Shown in pieces: positions 32,077 to 43,690 of a stretch of 64,000 bases of DNA. A model generated the notes under the pieces. It searched no databases. It was not told the DNA's origin and saw only the letters and a program-made list of their open reading frames with translations. Source of the stretch: Stenogyne calaminthoides (Eukaryota > Streptophyta > Magnoliopsida > Lamiales > Lamiaceae); assembly GCA_037126765.1 (NCBI GenBank), contig JBBCBC010000007.1:26669667-26733666 (forward strand). Direction: 5' to 3'. The position numbers were made by a program, and so were the translations under genes. The stretch's first letter is position 1. The number at the start of each line of letters is the position of its first letter.

Positions 32077-35000
32077 ATGGCTCCTACCATATTCGAAAGA
32101 TTGGATGAAAAAAATAAACCATGGTATGAGTACGTGGTTTCTTTGGAGAGTACTTCAAATGCAAATCACGAAGAAGAAGCGCTCCACTTGATTCGGTTGG
32201 CAAAACTGACGAATCTAGCGCAAACCGACCGGAGGCGGAGTATACTCGCGAGGTAATCGAGTTTGTCTCTAATTTGGAAATAGATGAGGATGATTGTAAA
32301 GAGTCCAAGATTTCTATTTCACATATTGAACAATCAATGAAGTATGTGGATTTTGTTCGAGAACTTTATATTGTCCCTAAGCATTTGAACGACGTTTTTG
32401 AGTTGTGAGATAGGGGAGATGATCCCTCTTTGTATATGTTGGGACGGGAGCAAGAGTATCTTGATGGGATTACTGAGAATCCTGTTAAGTTTGAGGAAAC
32501 TCTGCATAAGCGACATTTAAAGCCAAAGTACAGAGTGTTGATCGATATTGTTGGAAAGTGCATCATGAGTCGATCTGGAAGCTTTGAGTAGATCAGCACT
32601 CCCAAACTCCGACTGATGGCAGCGATTGAGGACTCACCCACCAAGGATTTCAACTGGCTGAAGTATCTGATCAAGGTGGTGAGTGAGCAAGCCAAGGTCA
32701 TAAAAAGGGAGGATGGCGTAATATCGATCAAAGGCAGGATCCTCCATGCCACCAAGATAGAATTTATTTTGGAAATGTGCCGAGAGGAGGAGGATATCTT
32801 TTCCAACTCTACTCCATTCCCTAAGTCCAAAGTAATGTTCAAACCCATTGCTGCAAGGAGGACTATCAAAGGGAAGAAAGAGAAAAAGGTGGAATCACCA
32901 GTTGTGGCTGCTGCTGAAGAAAGCCAACAAACCAGGGGGAAGGTTTTGTTGGAAGCCAAAAAGGAGCAGGGTGAGAAATTGAAGAAGCAAAAGACCCTTG
33001 CTCCAAAGCGCAAAAGAATGGTGGCTCTCACTGATGAAGATGAGGAAAGTGAGACTGAGGAGATTCAGCCTGAGAGCCAAACTGCTCAGAAATCGTCTTT
33101 ACTTGTATTGGCTCAGGCTATCTCAAAGGCACAGGATCAAACTGAGGAGCAAGTCTTCTCTGAGGTTCTTGAGACGTCGCTTAGTTCTGATAAGTTCTCT
33201 CAAGAAATCTTCCAAGGACCTCAGACCTCAGAGCAAGTACAGATTCCTGCTGAGGAAGCACCTGCTCAGACCTCAGAGAATGTTCAGATTCCCTCTGAGG
33301 AAGTGCCCGCTCAGTTCTCAGAGCAAACTGAAATTCCCACTGAGGAGGCGCCAGCTCAGACCTCAGAACCAAGTCAGATTCAAACTGAGGAGCTGCCTGC
33401 CCAAACCTCAGAGTTTGATGAGCCTCAGGAGCCGATGAATTTTGATGAGCTCCTGAATGAGCTGTTAGTCGATCTTTCAGCAGACTTTCCAACTGAACCT
33501 GAGAGCCCGTTGCTCAAGAAAGGTGAAGCTGAAGAGACCGAATGGCGAAGCAAGGGGGAACAGTTCATTCTTGACCGCTACCCTGAGCAAACTCATTCCC
33601 TGACCTCCAAGACATCTTCTTCAGATTAAGGTCAACGGTCTACATCCTCAACCAGACTCTTCCGGAGATGCTCAACATTGCTTCATTTAGAGGCAAAGAC
33701 TGGTGGAACGAGGAGACAGCTTTTCTCACTGAATTCTCAGGGTTCAGAAAAACCAAGCTCAGGATGAAAATCTCAGACTTTGATGAGCTTATGAAGAGGA
33801 AGGTTGCTGAGAGGATTGCTGAAGTTGGTGCCCCGAGCTCCAAAGACAAATCTCAGGATGGGGACCAACAAGGGGATGATGAGAGTCAATATCAGAAGGA
33901 GAAAGACTCAACTGATGCTGATTAGGCTGCTGTCGAACATCCTCAGACTGAAGTTAGCCTCCAGGTAACTTTTGGCACTATTAATAATTATTCCAGGATT
34001 ACTAAAGTTCCTATCTTTAAATATGTAATGTCTGATATGCAGACTGAGGCTCAGGTGGACACCCAAGCTCAGGGTGAATCCCAGACTCAGACTGAGTCTG
34101 AAGCCCCAGTTCAAACTGAAGCTCAGGTTCAGACTGAGACTCAGGATGAACAGCCAACTCAGGAGGCACATCGCGTCAGATATGCTCCTGAGATTGATCT
34201 CACCCCGCTGATGGTGAAGTTGGAGAAGGTTGAGCCAATCCTGAACAAAATTGCTCAGATGGAGGAAGTTTTGGCCAACCAAACTCAAAAGATTGATAGC
34301 TTGAGTTCTTCTTCAGAACTGGTGCAACTTCAGGATACTCTGACAGACAAGCTGACCTCCATGGAAGGAAAATTAGAAGAGAAGATGGAGGGGGTCAAGG
34401 CTGAGCTTAATGCAGAGCTGAAGCAGAAGCATCAGGAACAGACTCAAATTCTAGAAGCAAAGTTGGTAGAGAAGAATGAGATGCTGGTGAAGAATGTTGT
34501 TGAGGAAATGAGCTCAATGCTCATGTCCAAGATGACAGATATGTTCAAGGAAGCTCTCTCTAGCCAATTTTCTCATCTGTCTGAAGAATTCTCTATGGCG
34601 AAGAACCACCTCAGAAGGCTCGAGGAGGAGCAAGACCAGATGGCACGGGAGGTGCGGAGTGTCAGTAAAGAACAATACCATATGGACACATCACTCTCCA
34701 GGCTTCTGCCGGAGTATGGTTCCAAGAAGGGGGAAAGACCTGGAGCTGATCTCAGGAATTTATTGGAACATACTCTGAAAGGTAAGGTTGTTAAGGATGC
34801 TGAAAAGAAGATCATTGCCGAAGCCATGAAGGAGATAGAGGCCACTGAGAAGCTAAAGTTCAAGAAGGTGGAGAAGCCAATCTACACTCAGGTTTCAGAG
34901 GAAACAATGCAAGAAGTTGCAATAGAGAAACTGAGTGGTAGAGGAAGAATTGGTACAAGCCTAGCTGGTGCTGAATTGCCCATCAAGAGAAAGGTTATGG

Positions 35001-35700
35001 AGATGGAAGAGCCTGAGGGCAAAAGAGCAAAGGCTTCTAAGCCAGTTCAGAGAAAATTGATGCTGGATATTGAAGAATCTGAGGTTGAGCCAAAGAAGAA
35101 GGTCTTCAATACCGTAAGTGCTCTCAAAACACTCCAGTTGAACAAGCTAAAAAATCGCTAGCTTACATTTTACGTGTCCCAAAGATCGAAAAAGAAGGTA
35201 GAAGAAGAGCGTAAAAAAGGAGTGGGTTCAAAAAGTTCGCAAAAGCAAGAGGAGAGGGAACACAAAAGCACGAAAATGCCGCATGTTGACAAATGGATGC
35301 CACCAAATTCAACGATGCATGGGAATAAATTAAGAGAACTTTTGGTTCTATTATGATGTGCTCGAGAGAATGGAGAGGGAGAGCTCGGATCCCAATGAGG
35401 CTTTCATCGACTATCTCCCGACCTTCTATCCTAAATATCTTCAAGGTTTGGATAAATCTTGCGGATGAAGGAAAGGTGCAGATAACCGCCTCGTCCATCG
35501 TGTACCATCCTCCCAGGCTGGAGAATGGCTGTGTAAATGAGAAAGCCATTGCTCAAGAAATATCTCAGTACGCCATTCAGTTGGGTCTGACAGGGAACAA
35601 TCCTGATATCATTAAAGAAAGAGATGCGCTGAAAATAAGATATTACGGAATGTTCAACCTTGAAGTCCCTGCTGATGAGGTGGAAGAAGTTCAGAACTGA
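32077..35700 (+). pseudogene. Family D third ORF (env position), copy D2, nearly whole
   Basis: The start at 32077 (MAPTIFERLDEKNKPW) has a good plant context. Open pieces are 32616-33629 (337 aa), 33668-33925, 34028-35161 (377 aa) and 35353-35700, giving a protein of roughly 1200 aa if joined. In order: an N-terminal globular part; a Lys-rich stretch; four or five ~17-residue repeats of the type TSE..QIP.EE.PAQ (33210-33420); an acidic GDQQGDDESQ-like linker; a Gln/Thr/Glu repeat (34028-34165); and a long coiled coil (EIDLTPLMVKLEKVEP onward, 34190-34680). I see no signal peptide, membrane segment or enzyme motif. Its position is that of the env-like ORF of SIRE1-type elements. It is broken by several frameshifts. 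Confidence 0.8.
33210..33420 (+). repeat. In-frame ~51-bp tandem repeats in D2 third ORF
   Basis: Four to five imperfect copies encode TSE..QIP.EE.PAQ. The D1 copy (about 640-800) has traces of the same. Acidic Pro/Gln repeats of this kind suggest a flexible linker that can change in copy number. Confidence 0.85.
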
Positions 35701-35929
35701 AGAGCCGAGCTGAAGAACAGAAGAAGACTAAAGAATGAAGACTCAGAAGATTCATGTAATCCTTTATCTTTTTTGTATTTTTGATTTTGTTAGATAAGAT
35801 TCATTGTAAACTTGTAACAGTCTACCTATCATCAATGAAACTTTATCATTTATGCTCAAAAGATAATATCTCATTATCTTATTTACATGTCTTTAATTTT
35901 GATATGCCTGAATGATTGTCTCTGAATTA

Positions 35930-36122
35930 ATTGTTGGGAAATTAAGTATTTGGTGATGAATCCTTTGAGAGATTCTTTACTGAAGAAATTGTTGGGAGAC
36001 TCATTATGTATGGAAATTGTTGGGAGATAAAACAATCTTGAAATAGGATAAACTGAAACCTGAGTATAGGTTAAGTATATTTGTAAAAAGATGGTTTTTG
36101 GCATCATCAAAAAGGGGGAAAT
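35930..36122 (+). promoter_or_regulatory. Polypurine tract and look-alike copies (D2)
   Basis: The tract itself is 36109-36122 (AAAAAGGGGGAAAT), directly before the LTR. GAAATTGTTGGGAGA-like phrases recur upstream (about 35932, 35987 and 36011), as in D1. Confidence 0.85.
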
Positions 36123-37137
36123 TGTTGGGAGATGAATTTAATAAAGATATGATTTTGATTAGATCTCAAAACCCCTGAGTATGACATGTTCAGGATAATC
36201 TTGATAGTTGAGTCAGGATTCAGTTTTTAGAGTATTCAGGATGTTATCTGCAAAATGTTTAGTCAGCAGATATAGATCGAGGTTAGGATCTCAAGATTCT
36301 CAAGAACTCGAGAAGTTTATGAAGAAACCGGTTTCAAGATGAAAACCGAAGTTTCAAGTTTCAATATGAAATCGAGAAATCAAGACTCAAGAGAAATCGA
36401 GATATCGGAGACTCGGGGCAGAAATCGAGATATCAAGACTCAAGATGAAATCGAGGAATCAAGACTCAAAGATGAAGACTCAAGATATCGGTCAAGATAT
36501 CTCAGAAGACTCGAAGACCAAAGACTCGTAGACCCGAAAGACTCGTAAGACCAAAGACTCAAGAAGACCCTCAAGACTCGTAAGACTCAAGACGTAAGAT
36601 CAAGTCTCAAGATCAAGAATATCAAGGCGCATGAATTATCGATGACTCAAGAATGTCATCAATGCTCAAGATAAAACCTCAATGTTCCGAGGCACTTAAA
36701 ATATCTATCCGAAGGATGCAATCGGTAAGATCGCGATTCCTTAGAAAAATAGATATTGCCCAAGACATTCAAATGCGCATAAAAGGAACTAAGACAAAGT
36801 GTTGTTAAGGTTATATCACTTTCGAGAGATTGTAACCAAAAAAAGAGCCGCTGAGTTGTCTACCTTTAACCGGAGACAAAAAGTCAAAAGGAGGAAGACA
36901 AAGATTTGTACCATCTTATCGACAATGGACAAATGACAGTCACCGAAAAAGATGTCGGGAAGTACTAAGTTCCAGACTGCAAAAAAGTGAAGACCGGCTA
37001 CATGAAAGGCTATTGCCTAAAACGTGTTAGGGAGTCTCAAACCCTAAATATAGCCGTTCTTCACACACCATAAGAGGAAACTCACGAAGCTATCTCTTCC
37101 AACGGATAGTTTTTCAAGAGTAACCTTGGTGTATGCC

Positions 37138-37144
37138 TATAAAT
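37138..37144 (+). promoter_or_regulatory. TATA box of D2 LTR
   Basis: TATAAAT in the same GCCTATAAATACT context as in D1. Confidence 0.75.
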
Positions 37145-37447
37145 ACTTGTGACCCTCTACATTGTAAGGTCACGGGAAATTTGTAAGCAACTCAAGAGCT
37201 CAAACTTATTATTGCAAGTTGAAGCACTCAAAAACCCAAGAATTTCCCAAGTGCTTTAAATCGAAGAGAGCTCATTCCACTAAGCCTAGCTTGATAAGAT
37301 ATATCCAAAGCTTAGTCGAGATATCCTAGCCTTTGCATTGGTCTTTATTGTAAAGGATATCTCATTCTAGTTGGAAACCAACCAAGAAACCCCAAACCCT
37401 TTGTAAGGTAGTTTGAGTGTGATTGTTGGTGAGATTGGAGTTGTAAA

Positions 37448-37618
37448 GAGTTAGTAAACTACATTGAGGTAGTCAGAAAGCTCTAGAGAAGAAGTGAGTA
37501 ATCTATCTTGGATAGACAGAAAGCTTGTGTGAGTTTTGAGTTAGTAAACTACAGAAGTAGTCAGAAAGCTCAAAATTAGAAGGTTAGTAAACTACAGAGG
37601 TTGTCAGAAAGCCTTAGG
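37448..37618 (+). repeat. Tandem hairpin-like units in D2 LTR
   Basis: About four units with GTTAGTAAACTAC and GTAGTCAGAAAGCTC-like halves, as in D1 4706-4916. Confidence 0.78.
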
Positions 37619-38218
37619 AAGTGATTAGTGAATTTCTCTGAAGAGATCAGGGAGAGTGGGCGTAGGAGCTTGAGTCTCTCGAACCACTATAATTTCTTTG
37701 TGTTCTTTGCTTTTCTTTTTTGTTAATTTATCTGTTGCATTACTGTGTTTTGAAAGCATATTTTTCACTGATATTTCAGTTGGAATCAATCCATTGAAAG
37801 TTGCATATAATTGAATCACAACCTAATCACTATTCCATTAAAGGAAGGTTTTTTGAAAAAATCTTAAAACGCAGTATAAACTAAGGGCCAACCATTCCGA
37901 CATCCGAGTAGCTAGAAACAGATAGTTACCAAACCGAACTTACTCTTACCGAGGGTTCATGAAGTTGGTTATCGATCCAAGCAACTCAGGATCTCTGAAA
38001 ACTTCGGGACTCGGTTGGGATTATCCGAGGTATCTGAAAGCGGCTTCGGGATCACTTGTCTCGATGAGATTTGACTCGAGCGATTTATGCTTCTCGGGAC
38101 CAAATCATCGGACAACCTGACCCAAGCTGACCTCAGTAAAAGAAAAAGTTTTAAAATCACTGAACACGTGTATTCCCCCCCCATACACGTGTAAGACTCA
38201 TTTGCACCGGGACCAACA

Positions 38219-38733
38219 ATCTCATATATTCTTTTCTCCATAAATAAAAAATTCCACAAAAAATCCCACCTCATCTTTTATGGATTTTTTGAAAAAAATA
38301 AGGATCAAGATTCCAATATTTGGATCTTCTTGAATTTATGAGATATACTTGTATTTCAAGAAATACATATCTTCCATAATATCTTTTCAAGAAAATCAAG
38401 AAAATCTTTCTTTCCCTTATTCTTTGAAAATTTTGAAAATCTCACCATAAATAACAAAGTGGGAGATTTTTTGAATTTAATGAGATAATCTTGTATTCCA
38501 AGAATACATATCTTCATTACATAACAAAATTCAAAGAAAATCTTTCTCCCTCTTTTATTTATGATTTTCGAAAAATAGGAAAAATGAGCAACAAATATTT
38601 ATTTTATTTTTAAACACCTTTTTTAGTTATTGGACTTTATGTTGGGCTACTTGGGGGGCCTTTAGGAGAATTAAGATTGGAACTTCCAATGGATCTTGAA
38701 TTATCAATATTGATCCACAATATTATTCAAGCC
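38219..38733 (-). repeat. C2 3' LTR, outer piece (left of element B)
   Basis: Almost identical to 60314-60838 of the 5' LTR. It ends in AAGCC (38729-38733), the left target duplication of element B. Confidence 0.92.
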
Positions 38734-39591
38734 TGTTGGGAAATATGTAATTTAGTTTTGATGAAAGTTCCAAAACAGGTTGTAATAGGACCAGTCAGAC
38801 CTGTTAGCTGACTGATGACTTTGATTCAGAATAAGATGACCAGCTGAAATGTATAGATAGCTGATGTAAAAGATAGGTCACATATTGAGGGGGAACTCAG
38901 TATGTATAGGTCAGGTCGAAGTATCAGATGACCCAGAGAAGGTCAGATGATCTGAAGACTAAGCGCAAATCAGAAGATATGAAGTCAGAAGATCAGGTGA
39001 AGACAAGAAGACACTAAAGACTCAGAAGAACCTGAAGACTCAAATGAACTCAAGACTCGGATAACAACAAGACTCGGATGAACTCAAGACTCGATAACAT
39101 CAAGACTCGGATGAACTCAAGACTCGAGATAAACTCAAGACTCAAAGATCAAACCTCGAGACTCAAGACTGATGAATACACCGAGGCTCGACACACCAAG
39201 ATCAAAAGACCAAGACCTACTTTCAGTAGTCTGCGCATATTGAAGCTAAGACAATGTGCAACCAAAGACTCAACATGGTAGACTGATTAGTTACTTGATC
39301 AAGTCAGCTCACACCTGGTGACAATCAAAAAGATACACCAGACAAGATGAATCCTCTCCAAAAGGAATATCAATCGTCTAACGGGCAAATTTAAAGTCTT
39401 GCCTCCAAAGAGAAAGCGAAACGTGCACAAAAAGAGCTGACAATACGGGATACGACGCTGTAGACAGAAATGGCGCTAATCATGCCGATGGCCACGCCAA
39501 AAATCGCGTCACGTCACAATCATATCCTACAGCCTACCTAATATAGCCCGAAATTCAAATTGCTCTCCAACGGCTTCTTGATTTCGAGGTC

Positions 39592-39598
39592 TATAAAA
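39592..39598 (+). promoter_or_regulatory. TATA box of element B 5' LTR
   Basis: TATAAAA in a GGTCTATAAAATGGG context; the likely promoter for element B transcripts. Confidence 0.78.
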
Positions 39599-39857
39599 TG
39601 GGATCATTATTCATTTTTGAAGAAGAGGTTCAACAAGTGAAAAATGCAAGAAAAAACACGGAGACATCGCAAAAGAAGCTAAAGCTACAGCAAATCTCCA
39701 CTCACAAGAACACTACATCTGAAGATTATTCTTAGAGTGTTCATCCCATAGTTCTTAGCAAGAAATCCTACCCACTAGCATTTTGGCTATCTAAAGCACC
39801 AGGATAGATTTCCAGTTGGAACCCTCAATCATTCTTTACCCAAACGCAAGTTAGGTC

Positions 39858-40060
39858 AAGTCTGTAGAGTGAGAACTCATTAAACATCTCGGCTATCCTC
39901 TTTGTAGGATATAAGTCCCACTGGTTACGTTGTAGAGTGGGAACTCGATAAACATCTCTCGGCTATCCCGAAAAGGATATAAGTCCCGTGAGGTTAAGCT
40001 TGAGTGGGAACTTCGGTAAACATCTCGCCATCCTGAAAAGGATATAAGTCCCGCAGTTAA
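39858..40060 (+). repeat. Tandem units in element B 5' LTR
   Basis: Units with GAGTGGGAACTCG, AAACATCTCGGC and AAAAGGATATAAGTCCC, the reverse complement of the arrays in element E. Three full units and one partial. Confidence 0.8.
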
Positions 40061-40538
40061 AGTAGGTTAAGGTTCCCCCGTGTTAAGGGAAGAGTGGGCG
40101 TGGGGCGGGTTTTTGTCCGAACCACTATAAAACGTCTTGTGTGCATTTACTTGCTTTCTTATCGCTTTACACAAGTCACAATAACCGAGTTTAAAACTGC
40201 ATACATATTCTAAAGTTAAAGTTCGATCTGCACCAAGCAAGCGATCGTCGATCGACACACTTGATCAACCGTTAAAAAAGCCGACTTAAGAATCGATTGA
40301 TAAAACCCGTTTTTCACACGGTAAAAACAAGCTTCCGCACCATTCAATTAAACTGATAGATATCAAACTGATCTGCCCTCAGGCACTCAGTAAGATTGAA
40401 CATCAGTCTAAACTGATACACTACCACTCGACGGGTAATCTCTGCGGTTCACACCGATCCGTCTGAAAAAGTTTTTGAAGTCTATTCACCCTCCCCTCTA
40501 GACTTCCACCCTCACAAAACCCGTTCGGGACCTACAAG

Positions 40539-40550
40539 TGGTATCGAGGC
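40539..40550 (+). promoter_or_regulatory. Primer binding site of element B, altered
   Basis: It reads TGGTATCGAGGC where the other copies have TGGTATCAGAGC. The next bases also have CGG for CAG. A functional element needs this site, and the change has the same CAG-to-CG form seen throughout the window, so it may be a sequencing error. Confidence 0.85.
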
Positions 40551-40672
40551 GGTGGTTCTCTGGACCAACGGCTTTGAGTATCATCGATTCTTGAGGAAAA
40601 AACTTTGTGGTCATTTGAACAGATCTTGAAAAACCGTTTTTAAAAACTCATTCGTTTTCAAAATCACTCAGC

Positions 40673-42720
40673 ATGGATAATACCTCTGGTATGTATCATG
40701 ATTTGCCTAAATTTTTAATTGATGAGTATGCAGATTGGGCTATATATATCGGCAACCATCTAGGATCGATAAGCGGCAGAATGATGGAAGTCATCGAACG
40801 AGGACCCATCATCATATACCACGACAACCCGGCGAAGAATGGAGGAGATCTAGACTTTGCCACGGAAGTCTTGTGCGAAAAAAGCCTAGCTTTGATGGAT
40901 CGCGAGAGGAAAGAAAGTCGCTCACTCTAGATACAATCACCAGGCATATAATCATGAAGACAATGGATAAAGTCACCAAAGAGAAGATAAAGTATCTCAA
41001 AACCGCAAAAGCAATGTGGGATACTCTTGCTGAGATCTGTGAAGGAAATGATCATATCAAAGACAGCCGCCTACAAGCTGAACTGGTGAAGTTTGAAAAA
41101 TTAAAGATGTTGCCCAACGAGACCATCAACGAGCTCGATGGGAGGATCACCATGTCAGTCAATAAGCTACGAGAACTTGGTAGAGAGATGTCAGACAAAG
41201 ATATCAACTACAAGATCTTAAGATCTCTCACCAAGAAATGGGACATGAAAGTCAAGGTAATCAAGGATTGCCAAGACATTTCAAAAATGAAGCCAAGCAG
41301 CTTGTTCCTAAGCCTTAAAGCTCACGAGTTTGATTTAATCGAAAGAGGACAAGCGGATGAAGACGAGATGCCTGCTGAAGCCTCAACGTCTAAATCAGTT
41401 GCGTTTAAAGCAACCAGTAACAGATCGAAGGCCACTGAACCTGTTGGAAACATCATAAGTCAAGCAGAACAGATCGCTCTGCTTACCAAGAAACTTGAAA
41501 GAACAAATACTCAACTTGGTAAGTATCGGAGATTCTACAGTGACTATCAAAGAAACAGGAGGTCAACTGACAAATCACGAGAAAGAACCAGATCTGATGA
41601 TCGAAGAGATCACAGAGAAGAAAAGAAAAGAGATGATCTGACAGATGAGAGAAGAGATAACAGATCTGACAGAAGAAGTTCTGATTACTATCAGAAAGGG
41701 AAGTCACCTGACAGATCCTACAGACGGAGTGACTCACCTTGCAGAGGAAGTTCCGTAGATCGAGGATCATGCTTCAACTGTGAGAAACCAGGTCACTACA
41801 GCACCGACTGCCCTGACCTGACTCCCAGAGAAAGAGAAGAGAAACGGAACAAAAGAGAGCAACGCCTCAGAGATAGGAAAGCCCTGGTAGCTGACACATC
41901 TGGAATTGATGATTCCTATCTGCCTTCTGAGGACTCTGGGTACTCATCTGTAGAAGACTTCTGTCTGATAAGCAGTGCTGTTGACTTCCACGAGCATGAA
42001 GATCTGATATTCTCTTCAGATGACGATGAAGTCTGCCTAATGGCCAAGGAGGACCAATCTGAGGTAACCTCCAAACCTTCTGCTTTTTCAATTTCCACAC
42101 CTGCTATTATTAGCACACCTGCTGGAGAGATTGACTTGCAGCTCTACTCTGAGCAATTGCTTGATGATCTCTCTGAAGCAGTAGACACTTATACAATAGT
42201 GGAAGCTGAAAATGACAAGCTAAGGATCATAAATAATCAGCTCATTAAAGAGAACGCTCTCAGTAAAGCTACTGAACTGAAATCTGCTGAAACTGCTCAG
42301 AAGGTAACTGAGGAACTTAACGTTCTGAAGGTTAAATCTTCTGATCAGGAGAAACAGATCAAAGATCAGCTAGCAATCAACAAACAGCAAGCTGATGATT
42401 TCAAAATCCTTCAAGCTAAATTTGATGAGCTATTCCGACTACATGAGAGTCTTAAATCTACTGAGGATAGTCTGCGGAAGAAAATAGAGGTTTTCACAAA
42501 ATCATCTAAAACCGTTCAAGAAATGAACACCTATTTTCGAACGCCGACTAACAAGAAGGGAATTGGGTATGAGAACCCTTCTACATCCTCAAAAGCCCCG
42601 TTTGATTCACTTCAGAAGGGTGTAATCAAACGAGTCTCTGACAAAGATACACTAAAAGCTAAAATTGTATCTAATAAGGGAAAAAGGCCTGCTGAGCAAG
42701 TAAGGCAGGTGCCTAATTAG
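40673..42720 (+). pseudogene. gag: gag of element B
   Basis: It starts MDNTSGMYHDLPKF at 40673. A frameshift near 40850-40930 moves it into the long frame that stays open to 42720. Domains in the 661-aa frame: copia-type Gag fold (about residues 70-210, with AKAMWDTLAEICEGND and MLPNETINELDG); an Arg/Asp/Ser-rich basic linker; the zinc knuckle CFNCEKPGHYSTDCPD (about residues 345-361); an acidic segment; and a coiled coil (about 480-600). The TAG at 42718-42720 replaces a CAG (Gln) codon kept in element E. The frame then continues as far as the conserved NSKGVPKA and stop near 43258. It forms the particle and binds RNA. Confidence 0.92.
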
Positions 42721-43268
42721 AAAGGGGACATAAATGGACCCCAACTGATAAAGCATCAGCCGAGGAATCAACAGAAGAACCCAGTTCTTCTGAAGAGACC
42801 TCAACCTGTCGGCCAGATTAGGTATCGTAAGAGACAACCCATGAGAAGGAGATCTAATCTGAGACCCAATCAAGGTCACCGCTTAATAAGCAAGCTATAG
42901 GTAAACCGCAAAAAGACCACCTATGCCAAAAAGATATGAATCTTTTGATGGTAGCAATCGTACCTACCCTTATAATCGAGAGATCTAGGGCTTATCGCTT
43001 TTTGAGCCACCTTTGGATTAAAAGAAGACAAAATATAAAGAAAAATCCCAAGTCTTCTAAGTCATCCAAGGCTCACACTAATAATCATACTAATCGTAAA
43101 AGCATATAAAGAGACGATGATTATGTTGATATGTATGGGAGACAAATCGGACCTTCTAATCTTTCGTGATTTTCATAGAAGTGCTCTGTTTGTGTGGATC
43201 CCTAAATCCACCACTAACCCCCCAGGACCCAATTCCAAAGGGGTACCTAAAGCCTGATTTGATTGCAA
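42064..43268 (+). other. Candidate intron/exitron of family B, in element B (1205 bp)
   Basis: The donor GAG|GTAACC lies inside the gag frame. The acceptor position reads TTGATTGCAA|GTT, where element E has TTGATTGCAG|GTT, so the final AG is lost by one base in this copy. The segment is six bases longer than its counterpart at 21842-23040. It contains the gag coiled coil, the gag stop and a pol-frame TGA just before the acceptor. The precise absence of this segment at 9226/9227 is the evidence that it can be removed. Confidence 0.6.
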
Positions 43269-43690
43269 GTTTGCGTGGGACTGGCTAACAAAGGAGGTGC
43301 ACAAGCAACTATCTGGTACATCGATAGTGGATGCTCAAGGCACATGACAGGAAGCAAACATCTCCTTAGATCTTACAAAGAACAAGAAGGCCCACGTGTA
43401 CTCTTCTTGGTGATGACAACTTTGGTTTTACCAAGGGATTCGAACCTTAGAGAATGATGATGTACAAATAACTGGAGTCTCGTATGTCGAAGGATCAAGC
43501 ACAATCTACTATCAAGATTATCAGCGATTCTGCGAGAATGGATTCAGCGTTGAGTTCTCGAGCGACAAGTGTACGATAAGGAATCGAGCCACTCAACAAA
43601 TCTTGCTAACTGGTTCAAGGAAAGGCACGATCTACATAGTAGATTGGAACAATTTCCCCAAGAATACATGCTTAATTGTTAAAAGTTCTA
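43269..43690 (+). pseudogene. Copia protease of element B
   Basis: An open stretch to 43457 gives GLANKGGAQATIWYIDSGCSRHMTG, with the catalytic Asp in DSG, then GSKHLLRSYKEQEGP. A frameshift near 43410 breaks the second half. The first codons continue from the candidate splice acceptor, and a TGA lies two codons upstream in this frame. It releases pol products from the polyprotein. Confidence 0.88.

Larger units (their letters stand above)
36123..38218 (+). repeat. 3' LTR of family D element D2 (2096 bp)
   Basis: TGTTGGGAGATG to GACCAACA, the same ends as 3537-5503. The LTR starts at the polypurine tract, and family C LTR sequence follows at 38219. Compared with D1, much of 36260-36720 and 37880-38110 differs at CTG and CAG words. 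Confidence 0.92.
38734..40536 (+). repeat. 5' LTR of element B (1803 bp)
   Basis: TGTTGGGAAATATG to GGGACCTACA, followed by a primer site. It contains a U3 array (39005-39195, with CTG/CAG mostly replaced), a TATA box (39592-39598) and tandem units (39858-40060). Confidence 0.94.

Noticed and set aside
32077..35700. Calling the third ORF an envelope gene
   Set aside because: Only the position supports it. I could see no signal peptide, membrane anchor or fusion-like segment.
36260..36720. Divergence of D2 LTR read as great age
   Set aside because: Differences are concentrated at CTG/CAG and create CG. That is the opposite of methylation decay, and the flanking bases are well conserved.
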